Source of the DNA: Chrysaora quinquecirrha
Lineage: Eukaryota > Cnidaria > Scyphozoa > Semaeostomeae > Pelagiidae
Length of the DNA: 64,000 bases
Direction of reading: 5' to 3'
NCBI GenBank assembly: GCA_014526335.1
Contig: JACTAT010000026.1
Coordinates: forward strand, 505,565 to 569,564
Both the position numbers and the translations under genes were made by a program. Positions 22,842-38,400 of the stretch are shown piece by piece. Every line of letters starts with the position of its first letter. The first letter of the stretch is position 1. Under the pieces are notes generated by a model. That model ran no database searches, was not told the origin of the DNA, and saw only the letters and a list, made by a program, of their open reading frames with translations.

Positions 22842-23129
22842 AGGTCAAAGTACCAGAAGTCCAAGTAGCAAACTACATGTCATTAGAGGTCAATGCAGCA
22901 AAGGTCAACATTGCAAGCTTTGGGCTTCTGGCAGGTTTAAGGATTCTACAAATTAGGGGTCAATTGCTGAAGAAAGAGAGACTGGGCTCTGAAAGGCAAA
23001 CGTTAAAGTGACGTATATTATAGTTTCATATATTTAGCTGGCAAGCATTGACAGAGGTCAAAAGAGGTCAGAGGTCAGAATTTTAAGTGTAACAGGTAAA
23101 GTCAAAGAAGATTATAAGGGCAAAGGTCA
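22842..23129 (+). promoter_or_regulatory. Cluster of AGGTCA half-sites, including DR4 and DR1 spacing
   Basis: Exact AGGTCA at 22842, 22887, 22902, 23055, 23065, 23072 and 23124, and GGGTCA at 22957. The three at 23055-23077 form AGGTCA-N4-AGGTCA-N1-AGGTCA. DR4 and DR1 are response-element spacings used by RXR-, COUP-TF- and HNF4-type nuclear receptors. The cluster ends 297 bp before the start codon of the PAN-like gene at 23426. The regulatory role is inferred. Confidence 0.4.
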
Positions 23130-23378
23130 AGTTGCAAAAGCATCAAGGAAGCATAACAGTTTTATGCAAAGACGTTAACCGCCCAAAGATTTATTCTCTG
23201 TTTCGGGGTTTTATAGCCAAAAATAGGAGCAACGCTATTTAAGTGTTCAGGTTCAATCTCAAATATTACACTGCTAATGGTTCAAAGGTGAAAATTACAG
23301 CGAGAAAAGTTAAAGTGTCAAAATATACAGCAGCAAAGAAAAGGGAAACAGAAAAAAAACATAATTACACAAACAGAA

Positions 23379-23386
23379 TATATATA
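23379..23386 (+). promoter_or_regulatory. TATA-like box upstream of PAN-like gene C
   Basis: TATATATAG lies about 45 bp before the ATG at 23426. It fits a core promoter with a very short 5' UTR, but AT-rich DNA gives such matches easily. Confidence 0.3.
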
Positions 23387-23425
23387 GAGAGATAAACAAA
23401 TACTTACATTGAAAATTATTGTGAT

Positions 23426-23821
23426 ATGAAGAAACCAGTATTTTTTGCAATCAACGCATTGCTTTTGACATGGTATTTACCATCAACAATGGCCAAAAGT
23501 AGCTTCATGTGCATCCCAGAGGAGCTTGAAAAATTCCAAGCAGGCATCATCTACAGTTCAACAACCAGTTCTCAGACAATCACTCACACATACACATCTC
23601 TGCAGTGTTACGATGCATGCCTTCGGCATGATGGCTGTCTGGCAGTAACATTCTACATGTACAAGAAATGGCAGGATGGGCAAAACAGGTTCAAGTGCTC
23701 TTTGATTTCTGGGACAGTTTCACAACAATTAGTGCCTTGCAGCAATACTGAATGTCCATTTTCTGCTAGAGTGAGAAGCAACACAAATAGAGATGAAACA
23801 AATATAAATGACATATCATAA
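23426..23821 (+). CDS. Secreted PAN/Apple-like protein, copy C (diverged)
   Basis: A 131-residue intact frame. Residues 1-23 are a signal peptide (FFAINALLLTWYLPSTMA, cleavage near MAKS). The mature part has seven cysteines, with the PAN-type core LQCYDACLRHDGCLAVTFYM and a later RFKCSLISG, in the same order as the YQCQDWCLRSGC … FECWL segments of the two minus-strand copies. It is therefore a distant family member in inverted orientation. AATAAA follows the stop codon immediately (23822-23827). Single exon; no membrane anchor is seen. Substrate or partner is unknown. Confidence 0.65.
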   Translation: MKKPVFFAINALLLTWYLPSTMAKSSFMCIPEELEKFQAGIIYSSTTSSQTITHTYTSLQCYDACLRHDGCLAVTFYMYKKWQDGQNRFKCSLISGTVSQQLVPCSNTECPFSARVRSNTNRDETNINDIS

Positions 23822-23875
23822 AATAAACATTAAAAATAACATTTGGTTATAGTAGTAAAAAATTTGGTGAACCAC

Positions 23876-24814
23876 TGACAGCATTGAGATTTTTCGAAAT
23901 GATAAGATATCGAGTTTTTGATGCTTAAATCCTATAAGGCATCTTAAACTTAGTCTTGGTACAAATGCTCTTAATTTTATGAGCATTCAAAGTTCCCGAT
24001 TCTTTGATTGATGTAGGAATTTTGAATTTTTTCTTTGAAGGCTTTAACCACAAAAGATTAAGTTGGTGGAACTTTATATCCCACTCAATGTAACCCCTTA
24101 TGAAATCCTGAGCTGCAAGGAGTCCTCTAGATTTGCTAGAAAGCACTCATTATCTTTGCTTTGCTAGATATCCTATGGATCATTTTAGTAGAAATTAAAA
24201 TTTTCGAAATCACAAGATATCAATCTTTAGATGCAAAAATCGTATAAAGCACCCAAAAATTAGTCTAGTTGTAAAGTTTTACTATCCCAGCACGTGTATT
24301 ATTGATTCTATGAGCGTCCAAAGTTTACGATTTTAAATGCTGGTCAAATACCATTTAAGCAGGGTTAATGTTGAAAGAAGCTGAGTTCTATTAGGACATG
24401 ACCGGATTATCAAGACACGCAATTTCTCCCCCCTCCCTATCCCTCTTTTTATTGATTCTTTATTATATGAGTTTTTCATTATTTCATTTTTGCAGTTGAC
24501 CATTCCGGTCTTCGTTGCAAGGTGTGCCTCTGTAGTTTGCTTTGCAAATCGGAATCATCAACCGTAAAAGAAAATTTCTGCTCAAGCAAACAGGTTGGTA
24601 CACTGACAGCCCATTTTCTTGAGAAACATTAAAAGGGCTTTGACCGTGTGGGGCAAAAAGTTTTTATGAAATCGGGACCTTTGAATGCTCATATAATTAA
24701 GAACACAAGCACTAGGACAGTGAAGCTTTGTACCTAGACTAAGTTTTAGCTGCTTTATAAGATTTCATATCAAAAACTCGAAATCATGTGATTTTGAAAA
24801 ATTTTAATGCTGTC
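23876..24814. mobile_element. Long-TIR non-autonomous element
   Basis: The left arm (TGACAGCATTGAGATTTTTC … AACTTAGTCTTGGTACAAA … GAGCATTCAAAG) is the inverted complement of the right arm (24640-24814) over roughly 150-190 bp with moderate divergence. A third related stretch sits inside (24200-24340), and a further copy lies at about 44010-44215 in AK8 intron 4. No transposase frame is recognised. Confidence 0.65.
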
Positions 24815-25691
24815 GACGTCATACCGAAATGATCTACAGGTATTCAAGATCAACACAAATAAAAAAGTTCACAAAAGGAATGCTTTGTGTTATTCTATTA
24901 TCTTTCTCTGTATAAGCCTGAAAACCAAAATTTGTACATGTTTCACCATTCACCTACCGTATAGATGTTTTGCAAAATGCAAAATGAGTCAAAAAAGGCA
25001 CAAAAATCGCCATTGAGTGGGAATGGCCCTCCCTCCACGCTTCCTAGGTACCTACTCTGCCCTAGGCTGCCAAACAACACCTCACCTTCAGCTAAGCTGC
25101 AAACTCCTGATCATCACAGCACCATCTTGACTTTTTGAAGATTGATCTCGATGTTGATCATCTGTTGATCTAAGTGACATTGCTTTAATTCGTTTCTCCA
25201 CTTCATCCTTGATCTATCTCCCGCCATCTTTCAAAACCATTCCAATGCAAGAAAAGAGCTGACCGTGTATAACATGCATCATTATCAGGACTCGATTAGA
25301 AATAGAACCTGGACAGGACATAAAGACCCAGGTGGACCCTCATTTTGTATGGATAAGGACAGGATGCATTTCTTCAGGTGTTGGTTTTTCTTTGGCCTTT
25401 CTTACCTCCCAAAGTCAAAGATACAATATTCTCGGCTCATTGTAACGGGCGTTTGAATTCATGGCCGGATCACTCGTAACGCAATCGCACGTCGCATCCG
25501 TACTAAAAAGGTGAAATCTCAATCCTGCCGGACCCTTTTTTGCCGAACCGGATGCATTTCTGCGGCTTTGGATTTCTTTCTTTTGATCTTCAAGTCAAAC
25601 CTCCCAAAGATAACAGAAAAGAGAAGAAAAGACCACTTAGCTTACTGCTTGCTTTCAGCTAGAGAGCTTCTTGCGGCGAAGAGTTGAATAA
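24815..25691. other. No gene recognised
   Basis: Contains two related stretches (about 25340-25420 and 25540-25620) sharing GGATGCATTTCT, TTTGG…TTTCTTT and CCTCCCAAAG. The latter word resumes just right of the foldback element at 26278. No gene supported. Confidence 0.35.
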
Positions 25692-25758
25692 ATATAGTAA
25701 GGCAGAAACACCGCGGCGCAAGACACAAAAGACAACTAGGTTTTTTAGTTTGCTAATA

Positions 25759-25787
25759 TTTCGCCCTGCCAAGCAGGGCTTCTTCAG
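25759..25787 (-). ncRNA. Hammerhead-like motif, left arm
   Basis: The mirror of 26180-26208, read on the minus strand: CTGAAGA, one extra A, a 7-bp stem with a 3-nt loop, then GAAA. The extra A between the CUGANGA box and stem II departs from the consensus, so activity is doubtful. Confidence 0.3.
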
Positions 25788-25846
25788 AGTTTGATCGAAT
25801 ACAAAATGTTTAACAGTATATACAGGCAATTATTTTGAATTATGGT

Positions 25847-26135
25847 TGACTTTGAGGGGAATTGAACTCTAGGCATTGGGGGTAGGAGGCAAGAATTTAA
25901 CCACTGGGCTACACAGCCGTTGACTTTGAGGGGAATTGAACTCTAGGCATTGGGGGTAGGAGGCAAGAATTTAACCACTGGGCTACACAGCCGTGACTTT
26001 GAGGGGAATTGAACTCTAGGCATTGGGGGTAGGAGGCAAGAATTTAACCACTGGGCTACACAGCCGTTGACTTTGAGGGGAATTGAACTCTAGGCATTGG
26101 GGGTAGGAGGCAAGAATTTAACCACTGGGCTACAC
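25847..26135 (-). repeat. Four tandem 73-74-bp tRNA-like units
   Basis: The unit start TGACTTTGAGGGG (plus strand) is at 25847, 25921, 25994 and 26068. Read on the minus strand, each unit begins GGCTGTGTAGCCCAGTGG. It has a perfect Pol III A box (TAGCCCAGTGG) at position 8 and a B-box match (GTTCAATTC) about 43 nt further, exactly tRNA spacing. Acceptor, D and T stems do not pair well, so it is a tRNA-derived, not a functional, tRNA. The last unit is cut at the arm boundary. Confidence 0.7.
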
Positions 26136-26179
26136 AATTGCCTGTATATACTGTTAAACATTTTGTATTCGATCAAACT

Positions 26180-26208
26180 CTGAAGAAGCCCTGCTTGGCA
26201 GGGCGAAA
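26180..26208 (+). ncRNA. Hammerhead-like motif, right arm
   Basis: CTGAAGA (26180-26186), an extra A, stem GCCCTGC (26188-26194), loop TTG, stem GCAGGGC (26198-26204), GAAA (26205-26208). Core boxes and stem II fit a hammerhead except for the extra A. Stems I and III could not be settled by eye. Confidence 0.3.
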
Positions 26209-26275
26209 TATTAGCAAACTAAAAAACCTAGTTGTCTTTTGTGTCTTGCGCCGCGGTGTTTCTGCCTTACTATAT

Positions 26276-27089
26276 TCTCCCAAAGATACACTACTTTCAG
26301 TTCATTATCAATGGGAATAGTAGAAACTTCAGGGGGTATTAAAGTTGTGAACTTCGAAGTTGGATGTCCGCAAGAAACGGAGACCAGAAATAAGGGGCGT
26401 GGCCAGACAAACGGTGAAAAAAGCCTGAAAATTGAAAGGTTCCCAGGATATTGTGAAAATAGGATTGAAAGGAAAGGATTCCCGTCCCCCCCACCACAAT
26501 GATGGAAAATGAAATCGGGTGCAAAGGTATAGGTACCAATCAACTTTATTTGAATACAATTTCATCCATTGTCATATATTTTTATGGTATTTTCATGTAT
26601 GACAATTCATCCATTTATGAAGGCAGGTGGATGTCTACCTTCATCCCCCACCCTTCCTTATGACAGCAAAAAGTCCACAACTACAAAGTGGAGTTCTTAA
26701 AACTTTGAAGAAAAAGTTGACAAGAAACAAAAGTTTCACGTTTCTCTTGAATTCAAATGCTATATTTCAATAAATAGAAAACAGCACAGGGAAAAGCATG
26801 CAAGAAAGTCAAGAGTGAAATTTTGTATTTTACACATGGTGGAATGTACGCAATATATTTATCCTAACTCTTAAGTGACAAAGGCACAATAAGAAATATT
26901 ACACAAAACATACTTCTCTAAGGTTAACAAAGACTGTTGCAAACATATTTAATCCTGTGTTGTATTATTGCATAGTGTTAACAACATAAGTAAAAATCAT
27001 TCCATTAACCACAGTATTGAAGACCATTTGATCTATATAGAATAATTTTAAGAATATCTAAATGTCTTTTTGTAAAATTACATGCAGAG
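26276..27089 (-). other. BiP 3' untranslated region and spacer
   Basis: Downstream of the BiP stop on the minus strand. A candidate polyadenylation signal AATAAA (plus-strand TTTATT at 26545-26550) would give a 3' UTR of about 540 nt. Overlapping open frames at 26211-26565 lie on both strands and are not recognised. Confidence 0.4.
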
Positions 27090-30850
<3,761 letters not shown>

Positions 30851-30868
30851 TTTGAAGTATTTTTACCT

Positions 30869-30885
30869 AAATTTACTATTTAAAA
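30869..30885 (-). promoter_or_regulatory. TATA-like stretch of BiP
   Basis: On the minus strand TTTTAAATAGTAAATTT lies about 20-35 bp before the start codon. If used, the 5' UTR would be very short. Weak evidence. Confidence 0.25.
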
Positions 30886-30989
30886 CTTTACAAACTTCGA
30901 CACCACTCCGCAACAACCTTGGTAAGAGGAAAGAGAAATTGATTTTCACACAAGCTCAACTCAAAGAACTTATTAGTCCCATGCTTCTG

Positions 30990-31008
30990 CGTGTTGAGCG
31001 CTGATTGG
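30990..31008 (-). promoter_or_regulatory. ERSE-like element upstream of BiP
   Basis: On the minus strand the sequence is CCAAT, nine bases, then ACACG. The ER-stress response element known from vertebrate GRP78 promoters is CCAAT-N9-CCACG, bound by NF-Y and ATF6. Spacing is exact and only one base of the second half differs. It sits 140 bp upstream of the ATG, the usual place. A second CCAAT (31036 region) lacks a partner. Confidence 0.5.
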
Positions 31009-32402
31009 TCGAATCACAGATATTTGGAGCGATTTGATTGGTTGGAGTGTAAGAAGCCTCGTTTCGAAATTAATGACGTAATTGAGAATTTCTTGCTGAG
31101 GATGATGAAGTTCGAAGAGAACATGGAGCAAAATAAGTTTCAGAGAATTTTCTCTAAAAAAATTTACTGGTTTAATTATAAGTTTATGAATTTTGAATCC
31201 ATAATTTCTCAATAACTGAAATAATTTTCTTTTGCTTTTTTCCTTTTTCTACAAAATTTGAGTCATTAACAGTTTACACCTTGTATCCCTGTAGAACGGT
31301 TTGTCAATGGGATTCGAACATGTCACATTTTGAACGATACTTTTATTGATCAACCGAGCAAAGTAATTTGTGATGTGTCTTTTCGTGGTAGGCTCCAAAG
31401 TACTCTTACTCATAATGTTCTTGCAAAATTAATGCCATCTTACATGTCTACTTATGATTGATTATTTTTCGGGATTATGCAAGAAATATGCGCTATTGCA
31501 ATTTTTTTGCAATTTTTTTCAATTTGTCAACAAAAATTTCGAAATTTTCTAAAAATGTTCTCGTCTTTCTTCTACTGGAGAAGGACGAAAAGTGATACGG
31601 TCTAAGCAATTAGGACCTCAAATAGCTCTTTGCATGCTTTTGTGAAAAAAACATTAAACATTTTACTTGTTTTGAGCGATATATACGCTAGTGGAGTAAA
31701 ATCTTCCTAGGAAAGATTTTACGAAAACCGCTTGCAGTATTTTTGAAAGTTGAAAAAAATATGTCGTTATAAATCGCTAATACACGGTGATTCCAGAACG
31801 TATTCACTAAATCGATTTGTCAGCCACTAGCTTTATTTTGGTCTGAGATTTCACTACCTGATGTCTGCAGGTCGGCTGTTGAAAGAACCCGACTAACCAT
31901 ACAAGGAAAGAAGCAATGTTTAAACGCCAAAGGTTGTCTAGCAAGTATGCGAGAGCCTTCTCTATGGTGAGGGTGGGCTAGGTCGGTGATTGGCTACGCG
32001 GCGCAAACGTAGATTTATTTTAACGATTTAGTGAACGAACTCTTCCTGTCAAAAAGACGCAGGCCTCCTGTTTGGTGGAACTTTCGTGTAATATAACGGA
32101 CATCATTAGGACCAATGTTGTGGTCGTATAGAGAGGTGTCTGCTTTATGGAGGTTTTCTCCAATTGACCTTTGGGATGAAAAAAATTACATTTGTTCGGA
32201 GTTTTCCATTGCATACAGGTGACCATAAATGGAGGCTAATCTAGTATGATGAACAATGAAAGTAAACCCAGGGAAAATGTGCCATGGCGAAAATAAGCAG
32301 GGTCGATATTATGTAGACTTCATTTTCTTACGTCTCTTTATGTAGAACTATGTACAATATAACTAGAATCAAATAGAATAACTTACAGGTGCAAGGAAGT
32401 CT
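31009..32402. other. Intergenic between AK8 3' end and BiP promoter
   Basis: No gene is recognised. AT-rich with runs such as GCAATTTTTTTGCAATTTTT (31496 region). An ATTAAA on the minus strand overlaps the AK8 stop codon and could be its polyadenylation signal. Confidence 0.35.
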
Positions 32403-35400
32403 TTAATTTGATTCTACAGCATCAGGAAGTTGGTTGACAATGATGCTTTCAATACATTCAAATACAGTTTGTAAATCTTGATCTGCGTTGATTTTCTGCG
32501 CATCACGATAGCATTCGTGTAGATCTTCATAATGTGCTTGGAAGTCAGATATTCGAGACAGGACGTCAGCTTCTTCGTCGTCAGGATGCTAGGAAATAAT
32601 GTATTAAAAAGCATGACTAAAAATTTTGAAAAACTGAAAATTTATTAGATAGCTTTTTAAAGAGATAAATTTATTATCACTTCACTGTGCTCACCGTTTT
32701 CAGCCTGTTCTTAATTTCATTCGTTCTTGGTGGTGCATACAAGGCGTGATATCTGAAATCAATAGCAAGTTGGTTAATATAAGGTATCTCATGGTTAATA
32801 TAAGATTTGAATTGGAAATCCTTTTCAATCTTGGACCAAACATTTGGAAAAAGGTCTCTTTTCCAAGGAATACGGTCTACTCGAACGCTTCCTTTTCTTC
32901 AAACAGAATCATATCTTATAAGATTCGTTGCAAACACAGAGCATTTAACTGACAAGGAAATAATATAAGACTTATCAAAAATGGAGACACAGATCCCAGG
33001 GGAGGTACTCATTAACTTTCAATACGGGGGTCCATGCCATTATTTCCCTGCAGACCCCCAAATATTGAGTTTAATGTTTTGAGACCCCAAATATTGCTAT
33101 CTATTTTTGGACACCTAAAATGTTTTCTCGGGTTTAGCCATCAGTTTCATGACAAATTACAATTTATAAGCTCTTGGCAATTGGATGGGTCATTGTAATG
33201 AATCGCACCAAATCGCCAGGTTCTTCCTTCAGATTTTTGGACCCCAAATATTGAATTTTTGTCCATGTTATAATTCACAGACCCCAAATATTGAATTAGC
33301 TTAAGATTTCGGTCCCCAAATATTGGCATGGACCCCCCGTATTGAAAGTTTATGAGCACCCCCCTGGGACACAGATCTGCAGAAATTTCTTATCATTAAG
33401 AAGCTAGTTCCACTTTACGAAAAGCAGTGGTACAAGAAAGGCCAAATGAGAATAAAACCAAAAATCCTGACAGTCGTGTTCGGAAACTTATGCTTATGGA
33501 TTTTTTCGATCGCCTTGAAAAATTATCTGAGAGGTAAAATATTGAAAAATATTGAAAAATATTGAAAAATTATCTGTAGGTAGGGCCCATGTGATTCTTG
33601 CAACTCAGTGAATGGCCAAACCTGCTAGAGAATGAAAATCGGACATTTCCTGTATATTCTGCAAATTAAATAGCTTTAAACTAACAAGGAAATTCAGAAT
33701 TCAAAACATCGGGGGTAACATCGAATGACCAAAATGCTCAATAATTCATCTAAAGCCCTCGATTTGTAGCACAAAATGTGCTATAAAATAGCTGTAATAG
33801 AAGCAGAAATCACACTTGGTATTTATCTTACGCTCAGTTTTGTTCATTTTTGTGTTCGAAGAATTTCGAACACATTGGTGTGGGGTGGCGTGTCACTAAC
33901 TAACTAACTCACTGACTAACCAACGCTTGAACAATGGAAAACGTGTAACAATAGTATAAGCATCTCAACAATGCCATTAGGGCCATTGTCTCGGCCATTT
34001 ATGCGCAATTTGCGGTTAGCCCTTTGTCGATTTAAGGTCATGTGATAATTTTTCTCTTCGCACAAGCTTGATTGCATCTGAGTCATGGCTGTTTACCATT
34101 TGAAACTGGCAAATTGCCACCTTTGATTGGTAAATGACATTTCACGCATTCTCAACATTAATCAAAGAGTCTTGGCAAAGAGCGGCAATTTCAAACCAGT
34201 TTTCAAAACAAATCTTCATTATTATCATCCTCACCATAAAAATCGTCATAATAATAATAATAATAATAAAATCACCATCATCATTATCATCATCATCATC
34301 ATGATTACCATCACTATCGTTGATAGTGTGGCTGCGGCAACATCTAAAGGAACTCACCACCACCACAATCACCCCTACAACCATCACCACCACCACCCCT
34401 ATCACCACCACCACAACCACCCCTAAAACCATCACCACCACCACCCTTATCACCACCACCACAACCACCCCTAAAACCATCACCACCACCACCCCTATCA
34501 CCACCACCACAACCACCCCTAAAACCATCACCACCACCACCCTTATCACCACCACCACAATCACCCCTACAACCATCACCACCACCACCCCTATCACCAC
34601 CACCACAACCACCCCTAAAACCATCACCACCACCACCCTTATCACAACCACCAGCCCCTAAAACCACCACCACAGCCACCCCTACAACCATCACCACGAT
34701 CACCTCTATCAAAACCACCACGCCCCTTATCACCACCACCACAACCACCCCTACAACCATCACCTCGACCACCCCTATCACCACCACCACAACCCCCCTA
34801 CAATCATCACCACGATCATCCCTATCACAACCATCACAAGCACCCCTACCTTCAGCACCACAACCACCTCTACCACCACCACTACATCCATACTACCACC
34901 ACAATCACCCCTACCAACAAGCATCATAATCATCGTGGTCATCAACATCATCATCATAACCACCACCATTATCATGATAATCATTATCGTCATTGTTGTG
35001 CATATCGATTAACATCTTTCATCATTTGACCGAAATAGCTATATTCAACCAGAGTCGTTCTTCGAACACGCCCATAGGGCCCCTATGTTCTTGAAACAGA
35101 CAAACATACTAGCAAAAGTATATGACGTTACCCCCTGATTAGCTGCAACTTTAAATGCCTATAACTTTTGAACCATACATTTTAGGGCTATAGTTCTTTT
35201 ATAAAGTCGAAATAACTTTGAAAGAGCTATCCAAAAATGTAGTTGGATTTAAATTTCGAAAAAGTTGACTTTTTTCTGACCGTAACTTGTTGCTCGGTCA
35301 ATTACGTCACTGCCACGTGACAACAACCGATTTCCAAAAATGTCCCAACTCGGAATTTTGATCCCATATATATGTACTTTCATTCTAAGCATTAAAATTT

Positions 35401-38400
35401 TTGGTTACCCAGATCCTTAGATTGTAGTGGAAAATTCCCTGCCTAAGAAGTTTACGCGGGAAAATTTTAGTTAGAAAATTTCAGTGATGATAAAGATTCT
35501 GGTGCAAAAAGGGTTGTTTCTAATCTTGTGGTATTTGGTATTAACAGTGCAAGGAAATTTGAAGAGTACAGGATGAAAGAACGAGCGAACAGAGTAAAAA
35601 AGAAGAGAAAGCACTACAATTCTAAATGCTCCAAAAGCAAGCAAGGTATGACTGATTATGATAGATAATTAAGCCTTTTGTCATATGTCACCCCTTACCC
35701 CCAAAACAATGTTGGCAGTAAAGTAAGACAACTTTTGCTCGAAACAACATTGTAACGGGGGAGAAGAGTGGAATCCATAGATAATAGCAAAGCTATTAAG
35801 GCCATTCCAATTCTGTATAAGATCGTATCAATGTACTGCAGTATACTCCTGGGGGGGATGGAGGATAAAATAAGAAAAGAAGTTTGAAGATCATTATTGA
35901 ATCCTGTGGCTTCTCACGGGATGCAAAGTCCATTCGTTTTTTTAGGCCTTGGCCAAGCGATCAAACATTTTTTATGAAACATTTGCTATTTGGTCAAGTC
36001 GCAAAACGATGTTCATCAAACATTTAACGCTTGCGTCAATGAAAATTGTCTCTGAACTTATCAGAAACATTGCTCAGCAAATCCTGCCCGATAAGCAGTG
36101 TTTTGTGACGTGGCCAAAAGTTTAAACATTGCTTGATAAACCAAGTTCAATTGTTTTACAATGTCTGATTGTTTGGGAGAGGGCCAGCCAGCCAGCCAGC
36201 TGGACAGCTGCAACTGGGTAATATACTTTAAAATCAAGGCAAAAATGATTATTTTATCCCTCATTTTTTTATCATTCGTCTTTTTGCGACACTGAGCACC
36301 TCAAAATAGCTTCAGAAATCTAATATTTTTATCGAGTCGGTTCGGTTACAAACAAATTTTTTGATAAAATTCAGATATATTAATTTATGTATAAATGCAA
36401 AAGCAGATTTCGTTCAGTTTAAACCCGCCAACGCATATTTTTTAAGGAACATCTTTATAAGAAGCTCGAGGCTGGTAATTCCCAAAATGTTAAAGGAACT
36501 TTAAAGAGCTATCGAGTCTCGGATGAAATAATGCAAAAGTTGAATGAATGAACCCAACCTGTCCCCAGGCCCCAAATCGAATTGCCTCAAATCTCAACCG
36601 TCAAATCAATTTGGACCTTGGTAGCGGCCGCAAAACTTAGGCCAAATCTGCTAAAATACTGGCAATTTTGGCCTAGGCATCAAAGCAAGATGTAGATTCT
36701 GAAAGCAGATGTTCTTAGAAAGGAAATGCAGAGAAATTCATTGATAACTATCAGGCAAGATACAATATCACATGTAGCATATTTTTTTGGTTCTTATACA
36801 TGTTTTTTACATAGTTTTCGGCCTATTTTAGTGTGAAATTTTGCAGAAACTGTGACGTCACTTAAAACTTCTATTGTTTGAACAGCCAATCAAATTGCGA
36901 ATAAACAAGGCCGATACCAGGGTCGAATATGGACGGCGGAGTTTCACGTAGAGGCATATTCACCCTGGGGACGAGGTTGCGAATGAACTATCAGCCTTCC
37001 GTTGAAGATGAACGGAAACCCACAACTTGATTGGCAGCAAACCCCGATACAAAATTCAATAACAAAAAATCTTTACCTTTCTCCAGTGATTGGATCTACA
37101 GAGCTAAGTGTGAGCCTCTCGATTACAGTATCGGTAGGAACATCGAGGAATATCACCCGGTTAGGTTCGTATCCGGCACTCGCCAAAGAGTCGCACTGTG
37201 CTCTGGTGTTTGGAAAGCCATGTAATACCCAACCTCTTTTAACCGCATCCAAACGACCGAGCCGGTCGGTAAGAACTTTAAGGACCAGATCATCCGGAAC
37301 TGTTTAGAGAAATTAAGAACAATTTAAACGAAAAGAAATTTATTAAGTCAGTGACAAGTCTTACGTGTAGACAGTTATAAAGGGAAACAATGCGACATTA
37401 AGTATTCAACCATAAAATGAAGATGCTTATGAATACAGTATGGAATAAAGATGCCAATGAATGAAGTATGAAATGAAGATGCTACGAATACGGTATAAAA
37501 TGAAGCTGCTAATGAAGACGGTATGACATGAAGATGCTTATAAATATGTTTTGAAAGAAGATCCTTATGAATACGGTATGAAATAAAGATGCTAATGAAT
37601 ACGGTACAAAATAAAGATGCTACTGAAAATGGTATGAAGTGAAGATGCAAATGAATATGGCATGAAAAGAAGATGCTAATAAATAATTTAGGAAATGGAG
37701 TAATGCTTATACATACATTATGAGAGAAAGATACAGAATAACAGTATGATGAAAGCAATACACTTAAAAATACTGAAGTATAATTAGAAGTCTTTTATGA
37801 AATTTTACAAATAAATAGCGTACTTACTTGTAACTTTTCTGTCGATGTAAGGTTTCAAAGACTGGCCAACCGGACCATCTTCAGCAAGGGCTTGGTTGAG
37901 CAATTCATCATAACACACTATTAAAAACGAAAGCTTTGAGGAAAAGCACAGAAAATTAAAGGAAGTGATCTATCGTTCGGTCTTGTTCATTTCGCAAAAC
38001 AAAGCGAGGGTCGCAAACCTTATTCTCACTTTTTCATGCATTAATGATGTGGCTTCTGGCAAGTAGCATAAGATCTGCACATCCCGTCGCATATCCCAAA
38101 TTTAGGTTGGCTGTGGAATCAGGGAAGAAGAACAAAATAGACCTGTTGGTTATCGAAAATAATAGAAGAAAGGATAGAGGTGGACATTTCAGCTAAACTC
38201 TTACAGAATATTAACTTACCGTTGACAAGCTGATATTTGCTGGTCAAAGGGAAGCCTGCACACTCTTTCCGCTTCCGGTCGGACCAAGAAGAAGAACCCG
38301 AGGTGTATGGGGTGCCAATGTTCTTTTCTTTGTACTCAAATAAGCCATAACTAGAAGAAAGCATTGGTCAGATAAAAAAATTTGGGAGTGAATCAGCGTG

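Larger units (their letters stand above)
25692..26275. mobile_element. Perfect 140-bp inverted repeat (foldback element) with four tRNA-sized units in the loop
   Basis: The left arm 25692-25831 and right arm 26136-26275 are exact reverse complements by my reading. The 304-bp loop consists of four head-to-tail units. Each arm contains a GCCCTGC-TTG-GCAGGGC hairpin preceded by CTGAAGA and followed by GAAA, a hammerhead-ribozyme-like arrangement. Such inverted terminal segments could come from a Penelope-like element, whose terminal repeats are known to carry hammerhead motifs. No target-site duplication was recognised. Confidence 0.8.

Noticed and set aside
25847..26135. Cluster of functional tRNA genes
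   Set aside because: A and B boxes fit, but acceptor, D and T stems do not pair, so the units are tRNA-derived repeats.
34142..34790. Val/Gly-rich and Thr/Ile-rich proteins of 113-169 residues on both strands
   Set aside because: Translations of the CACCACCAC minisatellite element in AK8 intron 13.
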